The notes beneath the pieces are model-generated. The model worked only from the letters and a program-made list of their open reading frames with translations. It searched no databases and was not told where the DNA came from. Of a stretch of DNA of 8,797 nt, positions 1 to 6,389 are shown one piece after another. How positions within the stretch are numbered: position 1 is the stretch's first letter; every line of letters starts with the position of its first letter. A program made the position numbers and the translations under genes. Source of the stretch: JACVCS01 sp038328575 (lineage in GTDB: Bacteria; Planctomycetota; Phycisphaerae; Phycisphaerales; UBA1924); NCBI GenBank assembly GCA_038328575.1, contig JBBQMD010000081.1, positions 1-8,797 on the forward strand, read 5' to 3'.

Positions 1-156
1 GACGACCAGGCCGGTGGCACAGAGCGTCTCGCAGGCGACGCGAGAGAACGGGTCATCGGCGATCATGGCGTCCAGGATCGCGTCGCTGATCTGATCGGCG
101 ACCTTGTCGGGGTGACCCATAGAGACGGACTCAGAGGTGAACAGTCGGCTGGCCAT
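1..156 (-). CDS. metK: S-adenosylmethionine synthetase, N-terminal part (cut by window edge)
   Basis: MetK condenses methionine and ATP into S-adenosylmethionine, the cell's main methyl donor; it is cytosolic and normally about 390 residues. Only the first 52 residues lie in the window. They begin MASRLFTSESVSMGHPDKVA and include the family's N-terminal GHPDK motif (residues 14-18), whose histidine and aspartate belong to the ATP/methionine site, followed by the conserved DQISDAILDA helix (residues 21-30). The ATG at 154-156 is preceded on the minus strand by GGGAG about three bases upstream, a short-spaced ribosome-binding site that supports this start. It is divergent from the unknown gene at 396. 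The identity is secure from the motifs; the rest of the gene lies outside the window, so its integrity cannot be judged. Confidence 0.97.
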   Translation of the reverse strand, partial: MASRLFTSESVSMGHPDKVADQISDAILDAMIADDPFSRVACETLCATGLVV

Positions 157-166
157 GCGCTCGCTC

Positions 167-230
167 CCGGAGATTGTGGTTCTTCGCGGGCCTAGGTTAG
201 GCGAAAAACCTCTCGTCAGCCGGATTGTGG
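167..230. repeat. Short direct repeat CCGG-(AG)-ATTGTGG in the metK leader
   Basis: The plus strand reads CCGGAGATTGTGG at 167-179 and CCGGATTGTGG at 220-230, the copies starting 53 bases apart and differing by a two-base insertion. On the metK transcript they would read CCACAATCTCCGG and CCACAATCCGG, the nearer copy overlapping the ribosome-binding region. Paired words in a leader can be protein-binding sites, but two short copies can also arise by chance, so no function is assigned. Confidence 0.3.
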
Positions 231-382
231 CCCGCCCTCGTTGCCGACTTCAGCGACAGGGGGGCATCGTGATGTCGGCCGTGCATGGGGGGTCCTGTCA
301 GTCAAGGGGGGCCACGCAACACTGTGCGAACTACTGCGCAATCTGCACACTTCACGTTCCCTCCGAGATCGGGTCACTTCGG

Positions 383-388
383 TAGACT
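383..388 (+). promoter_or_regulatory. Possible -10 element for a leaderless transcript
   Basis: TAGACT fits the loose TANNNT -10 pattern and lies seven bases before the ATG at 396. Transcription would then start at or next to the start codon, which would explain why no Shine-Dalgarno sequence is visible before this gene. No convincing -35 element sits at the usual distance. This is a weak call from one hexamer. Confidence 0.22.
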
Positions 389-395
389 CTTGGCC

Positions 396-878
396 ATGGG
401 CATCAAAAACGAAAATGTGTGGATTGGCGACGAGATCAACAACTTCGCCCGCGGCGAGGCACGAAAGGTGCTGCTCACGCCGGAGTTCCGGCTCTTCAAG
501 GCATCCGGAGGGTTACTCGCCAACTCCAAAGGGGCAGTGACTTCCTGGTGGATCGCTGTCAACGGCATTGACCGGGGAGATCCGGGCCTGCAAGGTTTGC
601 GCTCGCTGGCAGAACGCATGAAAGTCTCGTTGCGTGAATACATCCGCGCTCGGGCGGCTGTCAAGAGCGCGTGGAATGATCTCAGCGGCATGCTCCACCA
701 ACGCATGACCATTCCGACTTGGGCGTGGTACGGACGCGCCAGGCACCAGCCTGTGGATGAAGAAATCGCTCCAAGCGTTTTCCGGGATACCGCCAACGTT
801 GTATCCATCGGAGGGATGTATCAACTCTGGATCCCCAATCTGGAGCCGAAGGATTTGGTCAACGATGTTCCCTATTGA
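396..878 (+). CDS. Hypothetical protein, 160 residues, tryptophan-rich
   Basis: I do not recognise this protein. It would be 160 residues, soluble, without signal peptide, membrane segment or cysteine, and with seven tryptophans (residues 9, 51, 52, 93, 109, 111, 145). Residues 66-100 look helical and rich in Arg, Ala and Leu. The ATG at 396 is preferred over an in-frame ATG at 285 because the upstream 37 residues are low in family-like character and the spacer would otherwise be almost used up; 396 also sits next to a possible -10 element. The reading frame uses ordinary codons but more A/T-ending ones (AAA, GAA, ATT, GCA, TTA, GGA) than purM next to it, so recent acquisition is possible. 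It precedes purM by 60 bases in the same direction and might be co-transcribed. The long open frame and sensible composition support a real gene; the function is unknown. Confidence 0.6.
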   Translation: MGIKNENVWIGDEINNFARGEARKVLLTPEFRLFKASGGLLANSKGAVTSWWIAVNGIDRGDPGLQGLRSLAERMKVSLREYIRARAAVKSAWNDLSGMLHQRMTIPTWAWYGRARHQPVDEEIAPSVFRDTANVVSIGGMYQLWIPNLEPKDLVNDVPY

Positions 879-938
879 CCGTGACGCGTGCGCCGCCTGC
901 GGCGATCAGTGGCCTCCCGCCGCTCGCTATCCTGCGTT

Positions 939-2108
939 ATGCCGACTGTCCGCAAATCCCGCCTCGCCCCGGACACGCAGAACACCCGCAGTGCCGCGAG
1001 CGGCCCGCGACTGAGCTATGCCATGTCGGGGGTCAACCTCGAAGAGAAAGACTCGTTCACCGAGTCTCTCGGCACGCTGATGCGCAAGACGCACGGGCCG
1101 CGGGTGATCCCAAACCCGGGCGGGTTCGCGGGGCTCTTTCGGCTGGACTTCAACGAGCGCCTGTTTCGGCGGAACTACAAGCACCCGGTACTGGTGGCCT
1201 GCGCCGATGGCGTGGGCACGAAACTGCGGCTGGCGATCGAGCTGAAGAAGTACGACACGCTGGGGATTGATCTGGTGGCGATGAACATCAACGACATGAT
1301 CGTGCAGGGAGCGGAGCCTCTGTTCTTTCTGGATTACATCGCGATCCCCAAGGTGGACAAGGCGGTGCTGAACGAGTTGATGAAGGGGATCGTCGACGGT
1401 TGCAAGCAGTCGGGCTGTGCGCTTTTGGGCGGGGAAACCGCGGAGATGGCCGGGCTGTACGCACCGGGCGACTTTGATCTGGCGGGCTTCGCGGTCGGGG
1501 TGGTGGACCTTGATCGCGCGATGAAGCCGACGCGCGTTGAGGTCGGCGATGTGGTGCTGGGGCTGGCCAGCTCGGGTATCCACTCCAACGGCTACTCGCT
1601 GGTGCGAAAGGTCGTCGCGGGCGCGAGGCTGGACCTGACGCGCGTGTATCCGGAACTCAACGAGAAGCGCGCGGCCGGCGGGCGCAAGCGAGCCCCGACG
1701 CCCGAGCAAACGCTGGGCGAGGTGCTGCTGACGCCGACGAGGATCTACGCGCGATCGATCGGCAAGATGCTCGCGAGCTACAAGGTCAAAAAGATCATCA
1801 GCGGCATGGCGCACATTACCGGCTCGGGGATGGCGGGGAATCTGTGCCGGGCGCTGCATCCGAAGGTCGATGCGCTGGTGCGACGCTCGGCTTGGCCGGT
1901 GCCGCCGGTGTTCAGGTTCCTTCAAGAGCGCGGCAACATCGACGAGGAAGAGATGCGCCGCGTCTTCAACATGGGCGTGGGCTACTGCGTCATTGTCCGG
2001 CCCAGCTTCGCAGAGAGCGTGAGCGAACAACTGCGCAAGCTGGGCGAAAAGGTCTATGTCATCGGCGAGATCGTCAAGGGCAAGGGCGACGCACGCGAGG
2101 TCGAGTGA
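939..2108 (+). CDS. purM: Phosphoribosylformylglycinamidine cyclo-ligase (AIR synthetase)
   Basis: PurM closes the imidazole ring of purines, converting FGAM and ATP to AIR, ADP and phosphate in the cytosol as a dimer. Counted from the ATG at 939 the product is 389 residues, longer than the usual 340-350. Family signatures are clear: LSYAMSGV (25-32), DGVGTK (90-95, nucleotide loop), GIDLVAMNINDMIVQGAEPLFFLDY (109-133), GGETAEM (164-170), SSGIHSNGYSLVRK (211-224), TPTRIY (265-270) and AHITGSG (291-297). The extra length comes from about 20 residues before LSY and a basic insert around 237-258. The glycine-rich GGG usual after AHLT/AHIT is GSG here. An in-frame GTG at 888 would add 17 arginine- and serine-rich residues and is less likely; neither start has a clear Shine-Dalgarno site. 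The stop lies four bases from the stop of the converging gene. Confidence 0.95.
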   Translation: MPTVRKSRLAPDTQNTRSAASGPRLSYAMSGVNLEEKDSFTESLGTLMRKTHGPRVIPNPGGFAGLFRLDFNERLFRRNYKHPVLVACADGVGTKLRLAIELKKYDTLGIDLVAMNINDMIVQGAEPLFFLDYIAIPKVDKAVLNELMKGIVDGCKQSGCALLGGETAEMAGLYAPGDFDLAGFAVGVVDLDRAMKPTRVEVGDVVLGLASSGIHSNGYSLVRKVVAGARLDLTRVYPELNEKRAAGGRKRAPTPEQTLGEVLLTPTRIYARSIGKMLASYKVKKIISGMAHITGSGMAGNLCRALHPKVDALVRRSAWPVPPVFRFLQERGNIDEEEMRRVFNMGVGYCVIVRPSFAESVSEQLRKLGEKVYVIGEIVKGKGDAREVE

Positions 2109-2112
2109 TCGC

Positions 2113-4218
2113 TCAGGCGGTCATGCTCGGGGCTCGCAAGGCCCAGCGACGGCGCAGCTCGCCCATGAGCCGCTCGCTGGCGTGATTGGCGCTGGCGGAG
2201 ACGGTTTCGTCGGCGTCGCGCCGGGCGCGCTGAGCGGCGTCCAGAAACTCCGCGACGTCGGGCAGTTGACCGGCCGAGTTCGTCGCGGCCCAGAGGCCCG
2301 CACGCTTGCGGAGTGGACGGTGGTCGGCCATCAATGAGAGCACGGCCCGTTGCCCATGCTCCAGCAGCGCGCTCTGACGCGTGGCGCGCCCGAGTTGGAT
2401 CATCGCCCGGGCGGCGGAGCCGGCGACGCGATGGTGCTCGTCGCCCAGCAGCCCGATCAGGAGCGGCGCGGTCATCGGTGTGTGTTGCGAGCCCGGGAGC
2501 GCGCGCCGGGCCCGGCGGGCGATCGCTTCCACTGCGTTCGATCGCACGCGCGCGTCGGCATCGGTGAGCAGACGACGGAGCAGCGCGTCGGCCTCGATGT
2601 CATTGACATGACCAAGCGCCGCGGCGGCCGCGGAGAGCGCGCGAAGTGGGCGACCGGGAGACGACTCGTTCGCCTCCGGCGCGTGAGAGTCCGGGGCGTC
2701 GAGCCCTTGGCGAACGAACTCCATCAGCTCCGCGGCTCGAAGCGGGGCGCGCCCGGTGCGCGTGATCTCGATGATCCGCGCCGCGTCGGCGCCGTCAGCC
2801 AGGGCGGTTGCCGCGAGCGCTGGCGGCGGCAACAGGGCCTCGGTGAGCGCGTCGCGAGCGAGGGCCGCGGCGCCGAGGTCGCGCACGCTGGCGTGGGGGC
2901 TGCGCAGCAGCGAGATCGCCAGGCGCTGGCGGGCTGGCGCTTCGAGCGAGCGGGTGGTCGTGGTGGCGAGCATCGAGAGCGCGCTGTGGCGCGAGACGCG
3001 CGAGTCCGGGTCAAAGACATAGTCGGATTCGCAGCTCAGCGGGAGCGGGGAGCCGGAGGCGGCGATGGACGCCGCGAGGCGGACGAGGGCGGAGTCGTCC
3101 AGCAATCGCCCGGCTAGGAGCGAGTCGCGCTGGTAGAGCGCAAGCGGCGCGAAGCGTGCGAGGCGGACGCCCCCGAGGCGCGATGCCAGCTCGCAGCGGT
3201 CCAGCACGTTGCACTCGGGCGTGAGCATGGAGGCGGGCCGGTCGCGTCGTTGAGCGGCCGGGGCGTGAACGCCCGGGGCGCCTTTGAGAAGGCGTGCACG
3301 GGTGGGGTTCAGGAGCAGGTGCGAACTGCGGAGGAACCAGGCGATCGAGTCGCCCGGGAGCGGGGCGGTGACGCGGGCGACGCAGGCGGAGCGAAGGGCG
3401 CGGGTGGTGAGCCAGCGCCACGCCGCGGCGGCGGCGCTCGGGTCTGCGCTGCGGCGCAGGTGCGCGCGGATGACCATGCTGGCGGGGTGAGACTCATCGT
3501 TGAGCCACGCGGCGCTTTCGCGCACGCTGGCCCAGACGCCGGGCCAGAGCGCGGCGCAGCGGGCCATGGCCTCGACGACTGCGTCGACCCGGTGCGCATC
3601 GCAGCGCTCGGCTGAGATGACCAGGGCGCTCAGCAGCGCTCGTCGGGAATCGATGTCGAGGTCCGGCGTGCGTGCCAGCATCATGAACGCTCGCCCCGCG
3701 CTGGCGCGAGCGGCGTGGTCTTCGAGTTCGAGTGCGGTGGTGAGTACGGGGGCGTGTTGGCAGAGGCAGCGATCGCTGATGAGCGCCGATGCGCCGACGA
3801 AGTCGGGCGCGTGACGAGCCGCGACGATCTTGTCCAGGGCTTGTGAGAGCAGTGGTTGAATCAGCGGCCAGGCTTCGTCGCGCTGCACGTCGCTGGCGTG
3901 ATGCCACGCGCAGACGAGCGCGATCGCGCCCGAAGACGGGCCGGTGGGGTTGAAGAAGTTGAGCCGCACGCCCAAGACACGACGAGCGCCGCCCTCGCGC
4001 AGGTCGGTGATCCAGCGTTGAATCTCGGGGGAAGAGGGCGGCGGTGGGGACACCGTGGCGGCGGCTGGCGATTGCGGCGCGGCCCGGGTTGGCGAGGGAG
4101 CGGAAGTTGGGGGCAGGTGGTCGGACGGTTCGCTGGCACGCCGCGAGCGACGCGGGGCCGCTTCAGGTGTTTGCCTGAGGTCTTTGCCGTCGGGGTTGTG
4201 AGCCGGGCGATACCCCAT
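2113..4218 (-). CDS. Large HEAT-like repeat protein of unknown function
   Basis: This 701-residue protein has no enzyme motif that I recognise. Residues 1-65 are a disordered-looking Pro/Ala/Ser/Arg segment. A short more ordered stretch follows (about 66-105, with VLGVRLNFFNP), then mostly alpha-helical sequence. HEAT-like units, helix pairs with a D-x-x-x-x-V-R turn, appear near 361-387, 402-418, 433-455 (SPHASVRDLGAAALAR), 543-570 (DADARVRSNAVEAIARRA) and 584-612. Such solenoids usually act as protein-binding scaffolds, so a scaffold role is an inference. No signal peptide or membrane segment is seen. The ATG at 4216-4218 has AGGGA three bases upstream on the minus strand, a good short-spaced ribosome-binding site. 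It converges on purM and diverges from the DUF2617-like gene. Its frame is intact and its composition matches the neighbourhood. Confidence 0.82.
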   Translation of the reverse strand: MGYRPAHNPDGKDLRQTPEAAPRRSRRASEPSDHLPPTSAPSPTRAAPQSPAAATVSPPPPSSPEIQRWITDLREGGARRVLGVRLNFFNPTGPSSGAIALVCAWHHASDVQRDEAWPLIQPLLSQALDKIVAARHAPDFVGASALISDRCLCQHAPVLTTALELEDHAARASAGRAFMMLARTPDLDIDSRRALLSALVISAERCDAHRVDAVVEAMARCAALWPGVWASVRESAAWLNDESHPASMVIRAHLRRSADPSAAAAAWRWLTTRALRSACVARVTAPLPGDSIAWFLRSSHLLLNPTRARLLKGAPGVHAPAAQRRDRPASMLTPECNVLDRCELASRLGGVRLARFAPLALYQRDSLLAGRLLDDSALVRLAASIAASGSPLPLSCESDYVFDPDSRVSRHSALSMLATTTTRSLEAPARQRLAISLLRSPHASVRDLGAAALARDALTEALLPPPALAATALADGADAARIIEITRTGRAPLRAAELMEFVRQGLDAPDSHAPEANESSPGRPLRALSAAAAALGHVNDIEADALLRRLLTDADARVRSNAVEAIARRARRALPGSQHTPMTAPLLIGLLGDEHHRVAGSAARAMIQLGRATRQSALLEHGQRAVLSLMADHRPLRKRAGLWAATNSAGQLPDVAEFLDAAQRARRDADETVSASANHASERLMGELRRRWALRAPSMTA

Positions 4219-4297
4219 TGTCCCTGAATTATCGGATATTCATGGGCGCTCCCATCATCGCCCGCGTCAAGTCGGCGAGATACGAATCAGGGAGAGG

Positions 4298-4376
4298 CCC
4301 TATTGTACACCACAACCGACAAGATACTATTTGTGGTGTGGGTGCCACCCGTGCCAAGTTTGTCATTATGATAGGG
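4298..4376. repeat. Outer inverted repeat CCCTAT / ATAGGG enclosing the 9-bp repeat
   Basis: CCCTAT at 4298-4303 is the reverse complement of ATAGGG at 4371-4376 and encloses the 9-bp repeat. CCCT at 4298-4301 could instead pair with AGGG at 4289-4292 across a five-base loop, so two alternative pairings share one strand. Six-base arms are short, and the pairing needs checking by folding and conservation. Confidence 0.35.
4307..4339. repeat. Perfect 9-bp inverted repeat ACACCACAA / TTGTGGTGT
   Basis: The arms at 4307-4315 and 4331-4339 are exact reverse complements around a 15-base A/T-rich loop. The symmetry could form a hairpin in RNA or act as a two-half-site operator for a dimeric regulator, with half-site centres 24 bases apart, close to two helical turns. 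No T-tract follows, so it is unlikely to be an intrinsic terminator. Confidence 0.6.
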
Positions 4377-4407
4377 TCTTTACCGATGTTTGATAATTGC
4401 AATGACA
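4361..4407. repeat. Inverted repeat TGTCATT / AATGACA
   Basis: TGTCATT (4361-4367) and AATGACA (4401-4407) are exact reverse complements with a 33-base spacer. The second arm of the CCCTAT/ATAGGG pair lies inside this spacer, so the pairs interlock rather than nest and could not form a simple hairpin at the same time. They may be paired protein-binding sites or chance. Confidence 0.3.
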
Positions 4408-4435
4408 CCCTCCGCTTGAACGGTTAGCATCGCCC

Positions 4436-4452
4436 CCGGCTCAGACTGCCGG
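4436..4452 (+). other. Small hairpin CCGGC / GCCGG before the DUF2617-like gene
   Basis: CCGGC (4436-4440) and GCCGG (4448-4452) form a five-pair stem with a seven-base loop about 70 bases before the start of the next gene. It could belong to the leader RNA. There is no T-tract after it, and a five-pair GC stem is common by chance in GC-rich DNA. Confidence 0.25.
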
Positions 4453-4521
4453 TCACCTGGTATGAGTCGCCCTTCACTTGCCCGGCCAAGGCAAAACCCT
4501 TGGTCTTATGGAAGAGTGCCC

Positions 4522-5082
4522 ATGAATGCGCCCGCCAAAGTCGCCATTGCTCCCGCCCACACGCTCGTGCTGTATCGCAAAGCGCTGCACCCGGATTTGT
4601 TCCAGGTGAAAGCCCGGCGCGTGGTGTCGCACGTCGGGTACGAGCTTGAGTGTTGGCTGATGCACGGCTCGCACATGCTGCGCTTCCAACAACGGCGCGG
4701 CTGCGTCTGCGAGATTGTCACCGACAAGGAGGGCGGGCTGCCCACCAATGGCGTGCTGGCGACCTTCCCGTGCGTGGGTGAACGCGAGTTTGAGCATGAG
4801 ATCGCTGAGGAGCAGGTGAACTACATCACTGCGATGCAGACCGAAACGCTCAGTGAAAATCTCTATCGCGCGACCTACCTCGAAATGGTGGCGCTGGCAG
4901 AAGAGACCGACGGCCTCGCGGTGCAGTGGCGCGATGAGGCGGGGGGCAAGAACCTGTCGATGCTGGATATCGAGCGAATGAGCCGCGAGGTGCATGTACA
5001 CGGCTACCACCTGTTCGCGGCGACGGGGCTGGTGCTTCGGACGCAGTCGATTTTCGAGTTGAAGCAGAATCGGGCGGGGTGA
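4522..5082 (+). CDS. DUF2617-like protein of unknown function
   Basis: This 186-residue protein resembles the DUF2617 family as I remember its planctomycete members: an N-terminal ALHPDLFQVK segment (21-30) followed by GYELECWLMHGSHMLRFQ (39-56), a middle EFEHEI and ETLS segment (89-94 and 108-111), and a C-terminal HLFAATGLVLRTQSIFEL block (163-180) ending close to the stop. The family has no established function. Cysteines are at 44, 61, 63 and 84, but no standard metal-binding spacing is seen. No signal peptide or membrane segment is visible. The ATG at 4522 is chosen over an in-frame ATG at 4462 because GGAAGAG lies five bases upstream and the extra 20 residues look like non-coding translation. 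It diverges from the HEAT-like gene. The gene call is firm; the family name is from memory and should be confirmed by profile search. Confidence 0.8.
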   Translation: MNAPAKVAIAPAHTLVLYRKALHPDLFQVKARRVVSHVGYELECWLMHGSHMLRFQQRRGCVCEIVTDKEGGLPTNGVLATFPCVGEREFEHEIAEEQVNYITAMQTETLSENLYRATYLEMVALAEETDGLAVQWRDEAGGKNLSMLDIERMSREVHVHGYHLFAATGLVLRTQSIFELKQNRAG

Positions 5083-5431
5083 TGTGGCGGCGGGGATTCG
5101 GGCGGGCGGGTGGAGGGCGGATGGGGGGCGGGGCGTGTGGAACATCCGTGGAGAGAATGGCCTACACCTGTGATCGGGTGCCCGGTCGAGAGTGCGCGGG
5201 TTGTGCTTTGCCGGTCAGCAGATGGCTCATGAGCGCCCGATTACCGACGGCTGGGCCGGATGTTTGGATTTGGTGAGTCACTTTTGGCCCCAGAAAGCCC
5301 CTGGTGTGAAGCGTTTCTTAACTGAGCGTCGCGCGAGGGTTGATCGATAGATTTGGAGGCGGCGTTGAGGGGCGCGGGGCGGAATCAGCCGCGGCGGGCG
5401 ATCGGCGATGTGAACAACGAGGTGGACAACT
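5083..5431. other. 349-bp stretch with no convincing gene
   Basis: This spacer lies between the ends of two converging genes. The first 60 bases are extremely G-rich, then composition becomes ordinary. Short hairpins are possible at 5172-5187 (GATCGGG / CCCGGTC with one wobble pair) and 5290-5304 (CCAG / CTGG), but neither is followed by a T-tract. Open frames crossing it are glycine- and arginine-rich with no start signal. I find no tRNA, terminator or conserved motif, though a small RNA cannot be excluded. Confidence 0.45.
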
Positions 5432-6361
5432 TTACTGCCGGCGCTTGGCGGCGCGCCTATGTGTCGGCGCGCCGGGGGTGGGCGGCTTGGCGGGAGCGGC
5501 CGCGGTGGCGGGGCGCGCGAGGGTGCTTCGCGACGCCGGGCGGGTGGGCTGGCAGGTGGGGCACCAGACGGTGGTGCGTTGGGCGATAAGGCGGGTCTTC
5601 AGGGTTGTAGCGCAGCGGAGGCAGGTTTGGCCGGTTCGGCCGTAGACGCTGTGTTCAAGGGTGTAGGAGCCTTGGTCGCCGGAGGCGTTAACGTAGTCGC
5701 GAAGAGTGGACCCGCCACTGGCGATCGCGCGGGTGAGCACGTCGCGAATGGCGCTGGCGAGTCGGGTGAAATCCTGATCGTTGAGTCGCGTACATGGTCG
5801 CGCGGGGTTGATGGCGGCGAGGAAGAGCGATTCGTCGGCGTAGATGTTGCCGACGCCCGCGAGGACGCCCTGGTCGAGCAGCGCAGCCTTGATTGGGCGC
5901 TTTGCTTTGCGAAGTGACTGCGCGAGGTGTGTGGTGTCGATGGTGAGGGCGTCGGGGCCGAGAGTTTGGAGGCGCTGGGATTGGAAGTCGGCTTCGGTGG
6001 CGTGAGTGGAGATGCCGCCGAAGCGGCGCGGGTCGCGGAAGATCAGTCGCGCGCCGGAGTCGAGTCGCCACTCCGCGTGCAGGTGCGCTGCGTTCTTGGG
6101 CGCGGCGCCTTTGGCGAGGACGAGGAGTTGACCGGACATGCCGAGGTGAATGGCGAGCACGCGGCCGGAGTTCGTGTGGAAGGAGAGGAGCTTGCCGCGG
6201 CGCTGGAGGGCGGTGATGAGGTGGCCTTGGAGCAGCGCGGCGGGAGAAGTGTCGCCCTCGACGATGTCGGCGCGATGCAGGATTGATTGGACGACCGAGC
6301 GCCCCAGGAGATACGGCAGCAGCGAGCGGCGGACAGATTCGACTTCGGGAAGCTCGGGCAC
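5432..6361 (-). CDS. mutM: Formamidopyrimidine-DNA glycosylase
   Basis: MutM (Fpg) removes 8-oxoguanine and formamidopyrimidines from DNA and cuts the strand by beta,delta-elimination. The product starts with the catalytic PELPEVE (Pro2 becomes the N-terminal nucleophile after Met removal; Glu3 is the acid). Lys57 in RRGKLL is the conserved hairpin lysine. IHLGMSGQL (71-79) contributes the inserted methionine, RDPRRFG (109-115) holds the intercalating and phosphate-binding residues, and GVGNIYADE (169-177) is the helix-two-turn-helix region. The zinc finger uses Cys247, Cys250, Cys267 and Cys270. Most bacterial enzymes end right after the finger at about 270 residues; this one has 39 more, rich in Ala, Pro, Thr and Arg and ending in RRAAKRRQ. 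The start codon is GTG (6359-6361), fixed by the need for PELPEVE at the N-terminus. It diverges from the SpoVR gene. Confidence 0.97.
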   Translation of the reverse strand: MPELPEVESVRRSLLPYLLGRSVVQSILHRADIVEGDTSPAALLQGHLITALQRRGKLLSFHTNSGRVLAIHLGMSGQLLVLAKGAAPKNAAHLHAEWRLDSGARLIFRDPRRFGGISTHATEADFQSQRLQTLGPDALTIDTTHLAQSLRKAKRPIKAALLDQGVLAGVGNIYADESLFLAAINPARPCTRLNDQDFTRLASAIRDVLTRAIASGGSTLRDYVNASGDQGSYTLEHSVYGRTGQTCLRCATTLKTRLIAQRTTVWCPTCQPTRPASRSTLARPATAAAPAKPPTPGAPTHRRAAKRRQ

Positions 6362-6389
6362 GTGTGAGCGTAGAAGGTGGTGGCGAGCA

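Larger units (their letters stand above)
157..395. other. Divergent spacer between metK and an unknown gene
   Basis: This 239-bp spacer must hold the metK promoter and leader (read leftward) and the start signals of the gene at 396 (read rightward). I see an inverted repeat AGGTT / AACCT (194-198 and 207-211, 8-base loop) in the metK leader, and a repeated ATTGTGG word (173-179 and 224-230). I could not fit the leader to a SAM- or SAH-binding riboswitch consensus that I know. No RNA gene or coding signal stands out. Confidence 0.5.
4219..4521. other. GC-poorer divergent spacer with nested inverted repeats
   Basis: This spacer separates two divergent genes and should hold both promoters. The stretch from about 4280 to 4410 is visibly richer in A and T than either flank. 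It holds several inverted repeats, entered separately. No convincing -35/-10 pair at the usual spacing was found: TATGAT (4367-4372) and GATAAT (4392-4397) resemble -10 elements on the plus strand but lack a partner. An in-frame ATG at 4462 lies inside this spacer and is treated as not used. No tRNA or reading frame of note is seen. Confidence 0.55.

Noticed and set aside
157..395. A SAM or SAH riboswitch before metK
   Set aside because: I could not identify the conserved cores of the classes I know in the minus-strand leader; only a small hairpin and a short repeat were visible.
374..808. Minus-strand frame opposite the unknown gene at 396
   Set aside because: The plus-strand frame has a better composition, a complete start and stop, and a position consistent with purM; the minus-strand frame is Ser/Arg-rich without features.
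927..2030. A 367-residue open frame on the minus strand opposite purM
   Set aside because: It is rich in His, Arg and Ala with no family motif, and it is fully opposite a certain gene. Such antisense frames are expected in GC-rich genes because third-position G and C remove stop codons.
4474..5145. A 223-residue minus-strand frame opposite the DUF2617-like gene
   Set aside because: The plus strand has a ribosome-binding site and family-like blocks, while this frame has neither.
5079..5276. A 65-residue frame starting at a GTG that overlaps the stop of the DUF2617-like gene
   Set aside because: The overlap looks like translational coupling, but the product is Gly/Arg-rich at first and then resembles translated spacer, with no known motif.
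5172..5304. Intrinsic terminators in the spacer after the DUF2617-like gene
   Set aside because: The hairpins are short and none is followed by a T-tract on either strand.
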